A DNA stretch of 64,000 nt from Xestospongia bergquistia (lineage: Eukaryota > Porifera > Demospongiae > Haplosclerida > Petrosiidae). The first letter of the stretch is position 1, and every line of letters starts with the position of its first letter. This document shows, one piece after another, positions 15,774 to 29,211 of this stretch. The stretch lies in NCBI GenBank assembly GCA_963965975.1, contig OZ014420.1, positions 5,792,001-5,856,000 on the forward strand. Reading direction: 5' to 3'. The notes under the pieces are model-generated. The model made no database searches. It was not told the origin of the DNA and worked only from the letters and a program-made list of their open reading frames with translations. A program made the translations under genes and the position numbers.

Positions 15774-18700
15774 TTAATGTTTACTTTCAATCAAGTCTTC
15801 AATATCAGTAAAAGATACAATACTATTTACTTCAGTACCCACAGCTTCGTGATCATAATAGTGATCAAAGTCTGTCGTCATAGGAATGTGCTCCTTCTTG
15901 TCATCTTCCTCAAGCTCTCTCATCTTGTTCACACGACTCCTATAATGAAACAAGATCATGCAATTAACACTAAATATGCCAGAATTATAAATGCCTCTTG
16001 GAAATATCCATGCACTTATATACACATTTACCATGTTTTGTAAACTATCCAAGTCACACACACACCAGCTCCAATAATGACAGGTAAATAAAAAAATGGC
16101 CAAAAGAAATATGTTATTGAATCGTTAGGAGGTAAGTCAGATTTATAGATACTCGGTATTGAAGTCCCAGAATATTGTTCTAAACTATCCAGTAGAGTCT
16201 GTGGAAAACGAAAGATAAAAAGCACTGTGTAGTCCAGAAGGACAATAGCTTCTATAAAATTCTGGATTGTATATTTGTATGGACGTATGTAGACATGTAG
16301 GACAAAAAGGAAAGCCAGCACATAGAGGGGAGCTACCTAGAGAGAAATAACAGGATCAATAATGAGTTATGAATGTACAAGACTATATCAAGTCTTTGAA
16401 AAAAAATAAAGGAGTCATAATCATTGCTTGTCCACTGGTTTGACAGATGATAACACTTGGCTAGACTTGCTTACTGTTCGTCCAGGTAATCCAATAGCAA
16501 TACTTATTAATAGAATACGACGAAACAACTCCATTCCTCCCCACCACTTCCAATTTGGTCGATAACCAGCCTTTAAAGCTTCGACAACATTGATTAATAA
16601 TGGATGCTTCTCCTAATAAAGAATAACAATAGTTCCATTAAAATTTGGGGAATCAAATTATTAATAGTTAAATCAATCATGCATTCAGTTAATTAATTTA
16701 GCAAGGAATTCTATATAAGTCTCAAGAAAGGTGCTTGTGGAAAATCAGATTTTTGACTAATGTATGATTAATATATTGACAATACAAATTGGCTGATAAT
16801 TATATTAAGCAATTAAACTACACATTAAGTACATGATCTTTGCATGGCAAACCTGAATAAAGGAATGTTTTTCGAATAGCACTAGTAGTATAATAACTGG
16901 AATTAATCCAATTAAACCCAATAAAAAAATAATTGCCATGAGCCCAAGAATGATGTGTGATACATCATTGAAACATTTAATATCGGCATTTAGAAACCAT
17001 CGCTAAAAAAAGAGTGACAAGGAAAATTAAAGAATATTCAGCGGTACATGAGTGCAGACCATAACATTTTCATTTCCATCATTTTTTGGCAGTACAGGAC
17101 AATGTAAAAGAGCTATACATGTGTAGCAAAGTGGAACATAAGTTAACTGAACTAGACTCCATACACCATGCCACATCCCTCGTTTTCCTCTAAAAATGAA
17201 TAAACAGAATGTATGAACAGCAAAGATCCTTTCTCTGTATACCTCTGACTGAATATGAAAAATATAGGTATGATAAAAACCAACAGAGGTGGAATAAATC
17301 GAGGTAGAAATACTAGTACAGATGGAACATCCGATAAGAAACAAAAGTCGACTGGGAAATAAAGACCCATCAAATTACCCAGATATAGCATCTATCAACA
17401 AGAATCAATAACAAATAGTTGTATAAGTTGTCAAAAAGATATCTCACGTATTGTCTAGAGTCCCAGAATGAAATTGGGAAATATTCTGTAGTGATATATA
17501 CAGTCTAAACAAAACAAACAAATAATAGCATCCAACTAAAATCAGGTCCCTACTTGGACATAAAACAGAACTGCCCTCAGTGAGTGAGGCAAAGGAATAC
17601 TCAACTTCATTGATACAAGTAGTACCACAACTATTATGACAACATCCATAAAAACTACAAGAAAACCCAACACATCACTACATAATAATACAAACAAAGA
17701 GTCATACCTAAGATAGCAGTAGCAATGAAAAAAATACCATTATCACAGTCGTCTTGACACTGCATTCTTAGAACAGTCACTGTAGCATTACTACCACAAG
17801 AACCACAAAGAGTCCCTAAAGAACAAAGTTCATTAAAATCAATCAATTTAACCATCATTTTAGACTTTTGTACCATATCTTGGTGGATGACATTGCTCAT
17901 TAGGATCGTTATAGTTGTAGGCTGTAACACAATTGTTAGTATCATTATTTGATAAGCATTGACAGTAAGTAATAGGACAAGTGTAAGTTATCAGATTGGG
18001 TGCTTTGAGATTGTTTGCACCCTCATTGACTTTTCCAGCCCAGTATCCATTCTGTGTATAATGTAGGAAAACAGAAACAAAAAACAAGAAAGATTTTGAG
18101 GCAAGTATATATACAATTTAGAGATAATTGTAATGTAATGTTGGTCAGCTCTTACTCGTAGTATGACAGCTGTCTCATCATCTTTGCAATCTAATACAGA
18201 AAATGGATCATCTTTTGCACCAGTACAAATGCATTTTATGATATTATTGTTATCTGAAGTAGGTTGCAACTCGTAGCCAGGCAAACAAGGCTGTATCTTT
18301 AGTGATATGTTGATATAGTTTGACTATAAGAATGATATTGAAAAAGTATTCACTTTGATATGTTAACATATAGCTAGCTACAAGGAAAGGTATATTGCAT
18401 GCAATTAAAAGAGTAATTATAATTTAGTGTTGAAATAGGAAATTAATGTCCTATAGTCTTTGAACTGTTGCCATACAACACCTACACAATTGTTACCTAT
18501 TCAAGCAATACTTCTATTAAATTGCCTTCCATGCCATCTCCATTTGCTAGGCCAAATTTAATGAAATTTCATTATTTTGATAAATTGATAATGGCATTAC
18601 TACAGCACATTATATCTACACTATCTACTCACATTAATACCATCATTAGTTTGCACTTGTAGCAACACGTGTTTATGTTGTGTTTTGATGACACTGGTAT

Positions 18701-21700
18701 AATCTTTTTCTGCCTTTCCTGGTCTCAGTGAAGAAGGCAATTCAAGACCATATGTAATATTGATTGATTTGTTAGGATACACAGGTATCAGACCAGGATT
18801 AAATTGAGCTGTGAAAATATCCTAGAGATGGTTCAATATTAAGAAAGAGAACACCAAATATTATTTATTAACTCAATAATTATATAAGATAGTTATATTG
18901 AACCCAACTAACACATGACTTGCATACATTTTTAAACTGACCATACTAAAGCATGTATTCATAAGCTATATAGTAAGTAAGCTAGTGGTTTCGGCCATTT
19001 ATAATACATTGGCTGGTTTACATGAATTAGTCAGTTTGTGTATGCATTAAAATGGTTGTTGTTTATTTATTATATACCTTTTGTTGATACACCTTTGAAT
19101 AGTTTTCAGGAGGTTGAAATGAAGAATTTACATCAAATAATTTGGAAAGAGTGCTGCCCAAACTTTTATCTTCATCAAGAATACGAACTACAAAATAAGT
19201 AGGATTATTAAACTGATCCAGTCCTGTAATCTGTATTGTCTTAACTTCACCAGGACGCAAATCAAGCTACAAAGAAAACAAGGCAATATATCTTTTAACA
19301 CCTACAGAGCCTTGTTCTTACGGTATAATTGTTAAAAGTTCTATTATCAATAGTCAGGGCCGGTGTCTGTATATAATAACGTCGATTGGTATGATCTTCA
19401 TGACTAGTATTGTTATTGACACTATTGAGAAAACAATAATAGATTATTGTTATATACCCAGACTGTGTTGTTTGGTTACAAGGTTATTTGACATACTCAA
19501 AGTGAAACACTGGCCAGTTGGGAAACTGATTAATATTGAAGATATTTTTAATGTCAGTTTTATTGTTAGAATAAAAAGAGCACAAGTTTAAATATGAAGC
19601 ATATATAGCCGAGCCAATAGAGGCTTTGTTACCAGAAAAATGGATCAATTCCTATAGTAATGGATACATGAATATTGCAGTGTAAATATATCTCCTTACG
19701 GGGTCCCATTCAAGAGGGGGCATATCTTGGTTCTCATAGAGTAAAAAGCAAAGAGGGTTAGAAAGAAAATTTGAATAGACATTTGGAAACTGTTGGAGAT
19801 CAATCTTCATGGCAGCACCAAGACTAGAGAAATTTGAAAACTTTACATTTACTGTCGATTGAGTGTATAGTCTGTCCATTAATCTATCCTTTATCCATCC
19901 ATTCTGTGTTATCTTACGTTCCATTGTTGTTAATGAATGAGATGTTGGTATTTTTATGCAACATGATCTGAGCAAATGCAGACAAATGCATTGTTGCACC
20001 ACCTGCTATCTGATTGCTGTTTCCGATAAAAGAGAGATTGCCTTTTTGTCGAACTAAACATCCAATGACCTAAGAGTCAATCTGTTACTATCAGTGCCTC
20101 CATCCATCCACCATCCATTTTAATATTTGTCCATTTTCTCATTCTTCCATCAATCTGTTCCTCCATCCATCCATTCACCCACTCGTCAAAACATCCACCC
20201 ACACAATTACTTGAAAGGCAGTTCCAATATTATTAAGAAATGTATTATTGCCAATTGTATCAATGTGAGTGAAACCAGCAACAACAGTACCACCAGGAGA
20301 TTCATTTTCCATGAAGAAGCTAACAGAATGAAACCATTATCAGTATGTTAGAATTACCAAAACTCACTATTGTCTATTCACCATTATCAACTAACCTGTC
20401 TTCTAGTTGTGAGGGTTGTATCAAACCTTGAGATTTCACATTATACAGTGATCCAAATACAATAGCTGATCCTTGTTTTGCTTCGTTACGTATGAAATTA
20501 GACCTCTGAACTATCATGTAGTCATGACTACCATTGACTCGAGTTTGAACAGCTAAAATCCCTCCACCAGAATTGCCACTGTTATTTACAAAATTACAAT
20601 CGCTAAATTTAAATACAGAAGGGTCACTATCTGCTTCTCTCTTCAAATAGCCAAGAAAAATAGCTCCACCACCACCCTCAGAGCATTTATTTCCAATAAA
20701 TTGAGTGTTAGAAACAACCATAGAATGCGTCGTGTTGCTACCATCAAGAGCAATATATATAGCACCTCCAAATGATTGTGCTTCATTTTTGATGAAAAGA
20801 CAGTCAACAACAGAGGCACTTATGTTGGTCATTGACTCTGTGATAATCACACTTAGTGCTCCACCACGAGCAGGATAGTAGTTTTCATTCAATACTTGAC
20901 TGGTTTGTTGGGCAAGTAGTGTATCTGAAATTTTTGCTTGATTTCCTTCAAATTCGCATCCTTGTACCATCAATGTTGGATAAGAGTCAGGTTCTCTTTC
21001 AAACTTGTATGAGACACAGAGTCCTGGTGCATCAGCTCTATACCGATCATTCAAGGATGTGACATTGTTTTCAATAAAGTGACTGTTTATGACTGTAATA
21101 TTAACAGTGTTTAAAACATCAACTGCAGGTGCCTTGAAATTCCTACAAGAAGTGTATATATACCACAAAATATACTTCATATCTACATTGACTATTTAAA
21201 ATTATTTTAATGGATTGTGTTTTATGCACAAAATCTATAAGTGTTACTATGGTAATGAATAATACCTATTAATGTAAAGATATAAACAGGAACACTAATG
21301 GAGTATTTCAGTACATACTTTCCAATGGATTACAGTATATTACTTGCATATAAACCACAGAAGCTTAAGTAATTTACATAGTAGTATATCAATAATGGTA
21401 AAACAAACTAAAGTAATCAATCATTATCATTGCTGTTGCCATAGTAACATTAAAATAACTTGTGCTACTCACATGCTAAACTAATACTAAAATCACATGA
21501 TATATTTAATTTCCTACTTTGGTATGACTCAGACCACATCCTTTACTACAAGTTTTAATATTGAGCATTTTTGCCAATCTAGTAAGTTACATTAGAGTCA
21601 GCTAATTAATGTTTTCGACATATATTGCTAAATAAGCATCACAAACCTGAATGTGCAATTTTCTATCAGCAAGTTCTCTAGATTATCAAACTTTAAGGAA

Positions 21701-22140
21701 TAAGGGCATTGCTGAAACACAATATTTTCAAATGTAATGTTACCCTTATTAAGAATTTGTTGAGGACCAAATCCAATCTGTGTTCCAGTTTCATCACCCT
21801 TGTGTTCATTATCACTACATAATAGAACTACATCATCTCCAAATGCAGCCATTATTGACAATGAATATGTCACATTGATGTTTGATGACACAAGTCGATA
21901 AGTGCCTGCAGCTATATTAATGTCAACATTTGAATGATTTTGATTGAGGCTCTGCAGAAAGCTTGTCAAATCTAAACCTTTGCAGTCATTAACTGGATAG
22001 TTTTGGGAGGACACATTCACTTGTTCAGCATTGTTAGTACAGGGATATATATAGTAAACTGATTGTCCTTCTGTACTACTGGTAAAGATGAGTGATCCAA
22101 GAAGACAAAATAGAGGCACAATGTCATAAGAAAGTGGCAT
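15774..22140 (-). CDS. Gene C: beta-helix ectodomain multi-pass membrane receptor-like protein
   Basis: Twenty exons, 1302 aa: 22140-21647, 21142-20396, 20319-20211, 20069-19918, 19823-19700, 19651-19497, 19421-19322, 19266-19078, 18821-18633, 18323-18156, 18051-17874, 17815-17708, 17654-17554, 17504-17448, 17391-17243, 17189-17060, 17002-16853, 16612-16475, 16336-16032, 15939-15774. Signal peptide at residues 1-26. The beta-helix region (exons 1-6) has Pmp-like repeats such as FIKNEAQSFGGAIYIA and FVNNSGNSGGGILAV. A cysteine-rich stalk lies in exons 10-12 (CLPGYEL, GYWAGK, GTLCGSC). Membrane helices are in exons 13-19; IRPYKYTIQNF at about 1163-1173 is the family signature. The acidic tail ends DLIESKH and lacks the REPLL motif of its paralogs. 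The ends of exons 8 and 16 have alternative in-frame donors (19093; also CAT|GTACCG past 17060). It starts 141 bases from gene D, head to head. Function is unknown; a surface receptor or adhesin is inferred. Confidence 0.82.
21243..21448. promoter_or_regulatory. Two X-box-like sites in intron 1 of gene C
   Basis: GTTGCCATAGTAAC (21435-21448) is an excellent match to the RFX X-box consensus. GTTACTATGGTAAT (21243-21256) is a weaker one. Both lie in the first intron. Confidence 0.35.
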
Positions 22141-22281
22141 TTCTATTGGAATTAGGTGACAGATCAGTAATGAAAAGGACTTACTCGTTACTATTTGCGG
22201 TAACCACAGCGTACATTCAAATTCCTAACATCAAGTAGCCACACCCTCGATCCCTCCTACGTCGAAGTTTTCAAACCAGGG
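22141..22281. promoter_or_regulatory. Shared 141-base promoter region between genes C and D
   Basis: The start codons of C (minus) and D (plus) are 141 bases apart, so both promoters and 5' UTRs must fit here, unless there are untranslated first exons further away. No TATA box was seen. The sequence does not match the E and F upstream regions except in the last few bases before the ATG (accaggGATGAAAC versus accagcAATGAAAC). Confidence 0.6.
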
Positions 22282-25200
22282 ATGAAACTAGAGATAATCT
22301 ACTGTCTGTTCCTTCTCGTTCATTTGGTATGTCCATCATTATGTGATAATAGTGCATGTCAAACTTTGAATACATACTTTGAAGATTTTCACATTAATCT
22401 TCTAAGTACTTCAATAGTTCGATTTGTCTCATTTCATGAAAATGCCACTGACTCACCGGACTGTTTGTGTCGGGGTAACCCCTGTGCTACTCCTCGTTAT
22501 GCTTTATATGGTGATGATTTCATGTCAACTGATGTTCAGCTTCAAAATATCACTATAATTATTGGATCTGGAGTCCATCAACTAACTGAAGGATTACCAA
22601 TACATAATGCTACTTTCATATCATTTATTGGTGTAGATGATACAGTTATTGAATGTGGTGAAAATCCGATTTTTTCAAATTGTTCTTTGAAAAATATCCA
22701 CATCATTAACAGTTCCTTTATATACTTCTATGGAATTACATTTCAGAATTGTCAACCCAAAGTATCCATGCTTCACATACAACATTCAGAAAAAGTCATT
22801 TTTGATAATTGTGTTTTTAGGTAAGAGATTTAAGGCACAAATTCTAATATATATATAAATCTGAACATAATTAAATGTTGACATATAAAAAATGTGTGTA
22901 CTTAATTAAAAGATTTCGGATTACTTAAGACCCTGCAATACTATCCCTAAACACCTATTGCATGCAACCATTTGTCTAATAATAATTACAATCATCCTTT
23001 TTTATATTCAGAAATCATCCAAGCAGTGCTGTTCATCTTTTTCAAGTAGATTCAGTTGCTTTTCGTCGCTGTATTTTCAACAATAACATTCAAAAAGAGG
23101 AAGACTCAGCTTCCACTTATCCTCAATGTTACCCTGAACAAAATGATAACATATTCTTTCTAGATAGTCGACCAACAGCTGGTGCAGTGTCAGTGTATTC
23201 TTTTCAACATAATATAAAACTTTTAGTCTCTGACTGTACCTTCACAAACAATGCAGCTCTCAATAACATAAATAGCTCTCTTCCAAGATCTCTATTCTCA
23301 TATGGACATGGTGGTGCTATGTTCATTCGTTTTGTTAATTCTTCTAATTCTCAAGTCTGTATTGAGAACACATTTTTTAATAATAACACTGCTCAAGCAA
23401 ATGGTGGAGCTCTGCAATTATCAACAGCTAACAATAGTGTTGCCAATGAGATTATGATATTGAATAGCACCTTTTCTGGTAATAACTGTACCTTGAAAAC
23501 TTGTTTTGGTGGAGCTGTTGGTGTGGACTATGTTCTTGACTCCAGCTTTGAAATTCTTCATATCTTTAATTCATCTTTTATTGACAATCTAGCTGATGCT
23601 GGAGGAGCTCTTGGACTATTGACATCCATAAGTTCTACCTATGAGGATGAAGCACTCAAGTCCTTGTGGTTTATGAACTGTCTGTTTGATCATAACATGG
23701 CTAGACAGGATGGATCGGCACTCAGTCTTTTCTCAATCACACCTATCAGCAAACGTAACTTCCCTATATTTATAGATAATTGGTGAGTTTATTTATATAA
23801 TCCATACTCTAAGAGATATGGTTTGAATAACAGACTATACTATTTACTAAGATCATCCAAAGATGTAATAGCAACTGGAAAGTGTGCATGGTCTGTTATG
23901 TTAATTCACTGATGGGTGTGCTTGAATCTCCAACTTCTCTCTCTTTCTCTCTCTCTCTCTCTATCTCCTTTCTCTCTCTTTCTCTCCTTTCTTTTACTAA
24001 ACAGTTCCTTTCACGATAACATTGCATTGAATGTAGAGAGTACTTCTGCTGTCTCTGTATTTCGAGTAACTCTTAATTTTCTTAATAAGAATGTATTTTA
24101 TAACAACTTTGGTGGTGGTATTACACTCATTGAGTCCCAAATTAATGTGAAAAACAACCTTACCTTTCGTCAAAATTTTGCCAACAATGGTGGAGGAATA
24201 GCAATGTTTGGATACTGTCTTGTAAGTGACAACATATATAGAGTAACTATGTGTCCTTAGTTAGTACAGAGGTTAAGCAATAATGGTAGATGTTTGATTG
24301 AATGAGTGAAACAATTGGCCTAAATATAAAGCTTAATACATAGAGCTTCAGGTTACACAATGTTGGTTGCTTCAGTTCATGTTATCTCTCTCTCCCTCTC
24401 TCTCTTTTTCTCTTCTCTTTCTCTCTCTTTAACCAGCTACTCTTGTATAAAGACTCTAATCTCACTTTTGTTGAGAACTATGCTCTTAGAAAGGGAGGAG
24501 GAATATACATTGAGTATGTGACAATAAATTTTGCTGTCCTTGCTGCTCTAAATAGAGGCTGCTTTATGCAATATCACTCTTCAAGTGACAATCCTTCCAA
24601 TACTTGGGTAAATATCTTTTAATGTCTATCTTTGCCACTATTGTATTGTAACTGTGTTATTTATCTTTAGGATACTAGTGTTAGTTTCATAAATAACACT
24701 GCAGGAGAGGCTGGTGCTGCTCTATATGCCAGTGATATGTCCCAGTGTCAATGGTTTGGTAATAGCTCTATTACTAATACACCTATATTTGTTCCAATTG
24801 ATGGATATAATTCACCTTTTCACTTTGAGTAAGTTACTAATTAACTAATTATAACTGTGTAATTTTAAATGTAATAGTTTGTCTTAGTTTATTTTGTTAG
24901 TGTTTAGTAATATTATAAAATATTAGAGAGTCTAACTGTAAATTAACATTGTGAAATGATATAAAAATATCAGATCTTGTCAGTAATTATAACACTTTAT
25001 TTATTACCATTTTTATAGTGGAAATACTTTCGCAGGAGTTCATTCTATTAACATCACTAAAGTTGCTTTAGGTACAGATGCTAAGACTATGTATGCAAAT
25101 ACAGAGGTGAGTAGAAAATATACCATTATATAATTTTCTCTCTTCCCATATATATATGCATGTATAAACAGAGTAATTATACTGACTATAGCTTCAGTGA

Positions 25201-27024
25201 GAGCATAGTTTTCAAATTGTCAGCTTTAGACCAGTTTAATAATCCTCGAGAGGCAATTTGGGAAGTTGATGCACCTCAAGAAGATGATGTAAGAAAAGAT
25301 CACACGAGTTTTTCAGGCACAGATAAAATTTTAATATATATTATGCATTACATATTTTTAGCCTTTGGGAGCAATCTCTTCAGAACAAACTCTTTATACA
25401 TATGATGTTCCATCAAGAAATGCCTTACTTGAATCAAGAAAAATCAACAATGATTCCACTAATATCAAACTGACCTTCTCTATCTTCTCTATTACTTCAA
25501 CAGTAAGTTTAGTATTACAATAAATATTACTTGACCCTTATTAAGATTATAGTAGTTAATAAAAGAAAATGTTGTGGTTGATTTCTTGTCATATTTTTAA
25601 TTACTAGGTTGAGCCAGTTGATGTTGTTATTGCAGTGATATCCTGTCATCCTGGTTATAGTCAGACTGAGACTGGCTGTGTATGTAATAGGGATCTCAAG
25701 CATATTGTTAGATGTGATGATTTAGGACGTTACTTCTATGTACAGGTAAAATGGAGTGACATAATGTGTCTACCACTTATGATGCTTCAACATTAGTTTG
25801 AATGGATGGATGGATTAGTAAAGACAGATAAATAGATGGACTGACTAACTAAACGACAAACTGACTGACGAAAAGACAGATAGAGAGATTTGAACTTTCA
25901 TATTTGTCTTTCCATGTATCCTCTCTTATTGACATGTAGGAAGGATATTGGGTAACATTTCACAACAAAAAGCTTATCTTTAAGTCTACAATACCAGGTT
26001 TTTTAAATTGCTCACATGAAGGTACTCTACCAGGATGTTTGTTCAAATATGATAACGAAAACTCACAATGTACTTCTGGAAGAACAGGTTAACAAAGTAT
26101 ATATAATAATAGTTAATAAATACTTAACAATTGAGTAAGTATCTATATTGTATCCAGATTATATTATAGCTGTTTCACATATCCATTTCTCTTAACTAAT
26201 TATGTTATATTTACAACTCAGTAATTGTGTTTGTGTATGTACACTATAAACTGAATTATATGTACTTGTACTATTTAAATATATATGTATATTGTATACA
26301 GATTATATACTGTAATAAAAATATATTTTAGCTGTTTTGTATACTAATATGCACATATATCATGTATCTATTTCTCTATTACTATAATGATTATGTTATT
26401 TGTTGTTATATTAGGTGTATTGTGTGCAGAATGTGAGTCTGGTTATTCACTAACCATGGATCTATTGAGTTGTAATAATAATTGCAGTAATTGGGGAGCT
26501 AGTCTACTGCTTGTTACAGTCTGTAAGTTATGATGTTGGACACAAGAAGCCACAAAGTCTTCAAATATATCACTATAAAAATTGATTGCAGTCGCCATTA
26601 ATTGGTTATACACGTTGCAATTGCAAACCCTTTTTGTTGACGAAGTAATCAAAGACTGTTTTTATTACTAATGTACTACTGTTTATGTAGCTACATAAAC
26701 CGTCAACTTCATTGTATTTAAATAATCAAATATAGAATAAAATAAAAAATCAAATAACATTATGCTTACATTTTCCTCATGTAACTTGTATAACCATGAT
26801 CAACAATTCAATTTTCACAGTGTATATTGTTAATAAATAACATTATTACTACTTTCAAGTATGTATCATATATCTTTGTTGCTGTAGGTATTTTAACAGT
26901 AGTTTTATGTCTGTTGGTTCTTTATTTTGATATTGCTATTCCAAATGAACTCAAAGGATTCATCTTTTTTGCACAAGTAATGAAAACAAAATTTAGCATG
27001 ACTTTACTATCATGACTACAAGAG

Positions 27025-27055
<31 letters not shown>

Positions 27056-29211
27056 GGTTGTAGGTGTTGTGTATCAAAATAGTCCATATTTAAATAAAAA
27101 TGAAGGAAGTGGAGTGAGTCCTTGCACAGATAATATAGACAACTTTGGTCACATGTTCATTCTATATCTTTTCTATTTCAGAATCGGTTTTTAGATTTCC
27201 TTGTCAACATGTTTGGAATATCTCTACCATTTCCTGTTTGTTTTTCTGGTGTATCTGGAGCTGGTCTTGCCTGGTTAGGTATGGTCCCTCCATTCCTTGC
27301 ACTGGCCACAGCTATTATATTTATCAAAAGGTTAATTATTTGAAACAATCTTCTGGTCTGGATTTTACTTCACTTGTTAAGGGACCATATACCTTTCTAG
27401 TAACATTTTAAGAAATTCAATAGCTGAAGTAACATACCTTAGAAGCTGGTAGAGGTCCATAGACTTTATAGTGCATTCCATGCACAAATGTCAGGTTTTG
27501 GATAATCATTCAGATTTAAGAGTAGAGATCTTTTAGTGACAAACAAAGTACAACTGTAAATATTGTCTTCCATTTTTCTAGTGCTGAAAAATTTAAGTTT
27601 CTACACAACAGAAAGAATTATGGATTACATGGTCTTCATTCAATATCTCTCTTTATTTACAAATATTTTCTTGACACAAGTTTCGCTTTTGTTAATGTCA
27701 AGCGAGTTTATGACAATTATTATGTAAGTTTCTTTTAATTTAAATCTTATCATTTGTCTTGTTATATAGGTATTCAGTTATAGTGGAGAGTCAATATCAT
27801 CTCCTTTGATAATTACTATGTATGTTCTTGGTTTGATCTTTGTTATTGGGTTTGCTATTATATGTCCAATTATACTTCTAGTCTATATATACAGACCTCA
27901 GGTAAGACAATAGAATATGACACAGTGCATTTAACTTTACAAGCAATCATGTACTGTGATTGAATCCTGCTATTTCATTGACATTTACAGACTGGAACTA
28001 GATATGTCATTCAGTAAATGTATACTTTTATTATAGTATTAATAGCAGTAGTTAACAACCTTGTGTTCTTTATATCTAGAAACATCTTCATTTGGCTAAT
28101 GCATTTACTCGTGGTATTAAAAATGGTCGTCGCTATATCTGGTATAGTGTCTGGGATATTTGGAGACGTCTCCCATTTATTGCCATTAATCTTTTAATTT
28201 CCATAACTACTGTCTCCATTATAGTGGTAAGAGTTGTCACATACTTTCTATAAGCATGGTTATTCTCTTTTTTCAGTTGATACAATGTATTCTAGTGCTG
28301 TTTGTATTAATAGTACACTGTGTAACTAAACCATACAAGAAAAATCACATCAATGTCATTGAATTTGGCATTATTTTTTGTCTTCTTGGAGCTACATTAG
28401 CCATACTGGATGAGAATGACATATACATACAAAAAGAAATCAGTGTGTTCTTCATTATTGTTCCATTTCTCTATGCTTTACTCTTTGTATTATGTCTAAT
28501 TGTTCTGAAATTGTTTAAGTAAGTCAGTACCTAAACTTAATATCTACATGATTATTCTACAATCTCACTTTTTGACCTGTTATTGATCTTAGACAATTGT
28601 GACCTGATTTGCAAAAAGGGACCACTTCTGTCAAAACATTTGTGACCTGACTTTTGAACAAACTACTGTTAAAACATCTCAAACATCTCAGTTTTGTATA
28701 CATACAGTTGATACATATGCATAACTATTCTACATGTATGCAAAACTGTTTACTGTTATGTTTTAACAGTGTTTTTTTCACAAATCAGGTCACAAATGTT
28801 GTGACAGAAGTGGTCCCTTTTTGCAAATCAGGTCACAATTATATAATGGCTAGCCTAAAATACAACAATCTTCTTGTCAAATATAGTTCATAGCACTATT
28901 GTATATCATATTTAGTACCCTGCTGTGTTGAGTAGCCATTATGGTTGGTTACCTTAGAGTAGATTTTGTATGCATACTATATATTTACTTCCATATTTTG
29001 ATTTGATTACATTGTCTTTTGATGGACCAGGAAAAAGAATCCAGACTTCACGTTAAAAAAAGCAATATTGAACAAGTTTCCTAAATTGAGATCAATATTT
29101 CTCTCAGATGATACTAAAGAGGTCAAACCAGAAGATGAACAGCAGACATATGATCCTACGGAACTGTTAATGATAAGTACAGCTTTGAGAGAGCCACTTC
29201 TTGAAGATTAA
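22282..29211 (+). CDS. Gene D: beta-helix ectodomain multi-pass membrane protein
   Basis: Nineteen exons, 1244 aa: 22282-22820, 23012-23782, 24005-24221, 24437-24607, 24671-24828, 25019-25106, 25172-25288, 25362-25502, 25608-25745, 25940-26087, 26415-26522, 26888-26976, 27057-27113, 27182-27330, 27582-27723, 27770-27901, 28080-28226, 28277-28518, 29031-29211. Signal peptide about 1-20. The N-terminal CLCRGNPCATPRYALYG motif opens the beta-helix; repeats such as FFNNNTAQANGGALQLS and FIDNLADAGGALGLL follow to about residue 620. The cysteine-rich stalk (exons 9-11) has CHPGYSQTETGCVC and GVLCAECESGYSL. About eight membrane helices start in exon 12 (ILTVVLCLLVLYF); TKPYKKNHINVIEF is at about 1121-1134. 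The tail ends LREPLLED. The intron positions downstream of exon 4 match gene C one to one. Intron 18 holds a foldback element. Intron 10 uses a weak GTTAAC donor, conserved in E and F. Confidence 0.9.
27025..27056 (+). repeat. (CT)n(CA)n microsatellite at the exon 13 acceptor of gene D
   Basis: CT units followed by CA units run straight into the CAG acceptor of exon 13. The same site is non-repetitive in E and about 105 bases of CT in F. Confidence 0.85.
28595..28840. mobile_element. Foldback/MITE-like element in intron 18 of gene D
   Basis: A 246-base element starting AATTGTGACCTGATTTGC and ending with its reverse complement. The outer ~55 bases of each arm (with GGGACCACTTCTGTCA inside) pair almost perfectly and weaker pairing continues nearly to the centre. 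The matching introns of E (near 37725) and F lack it and show the empty site (gacagttatataaatgg in E against gacaatt...aattatataatgg here). There is no coding capacity. A target duplication cannot be told apart from the palindromic AATT ends. Confidence 0.85.

Noticed and set aside
20097-20210. CATCCATC-type short tandem repeats in intron 3 of gene C, considered as a CRISPR-like or regulatory array
   Set aside because: The units are 4-base and irregular with no spacers; it is an ordinary simple repeat.
28654-28893. Open frame in intron 18 of gene D
   Set aside because: It lies almost entirely within the foldback element.
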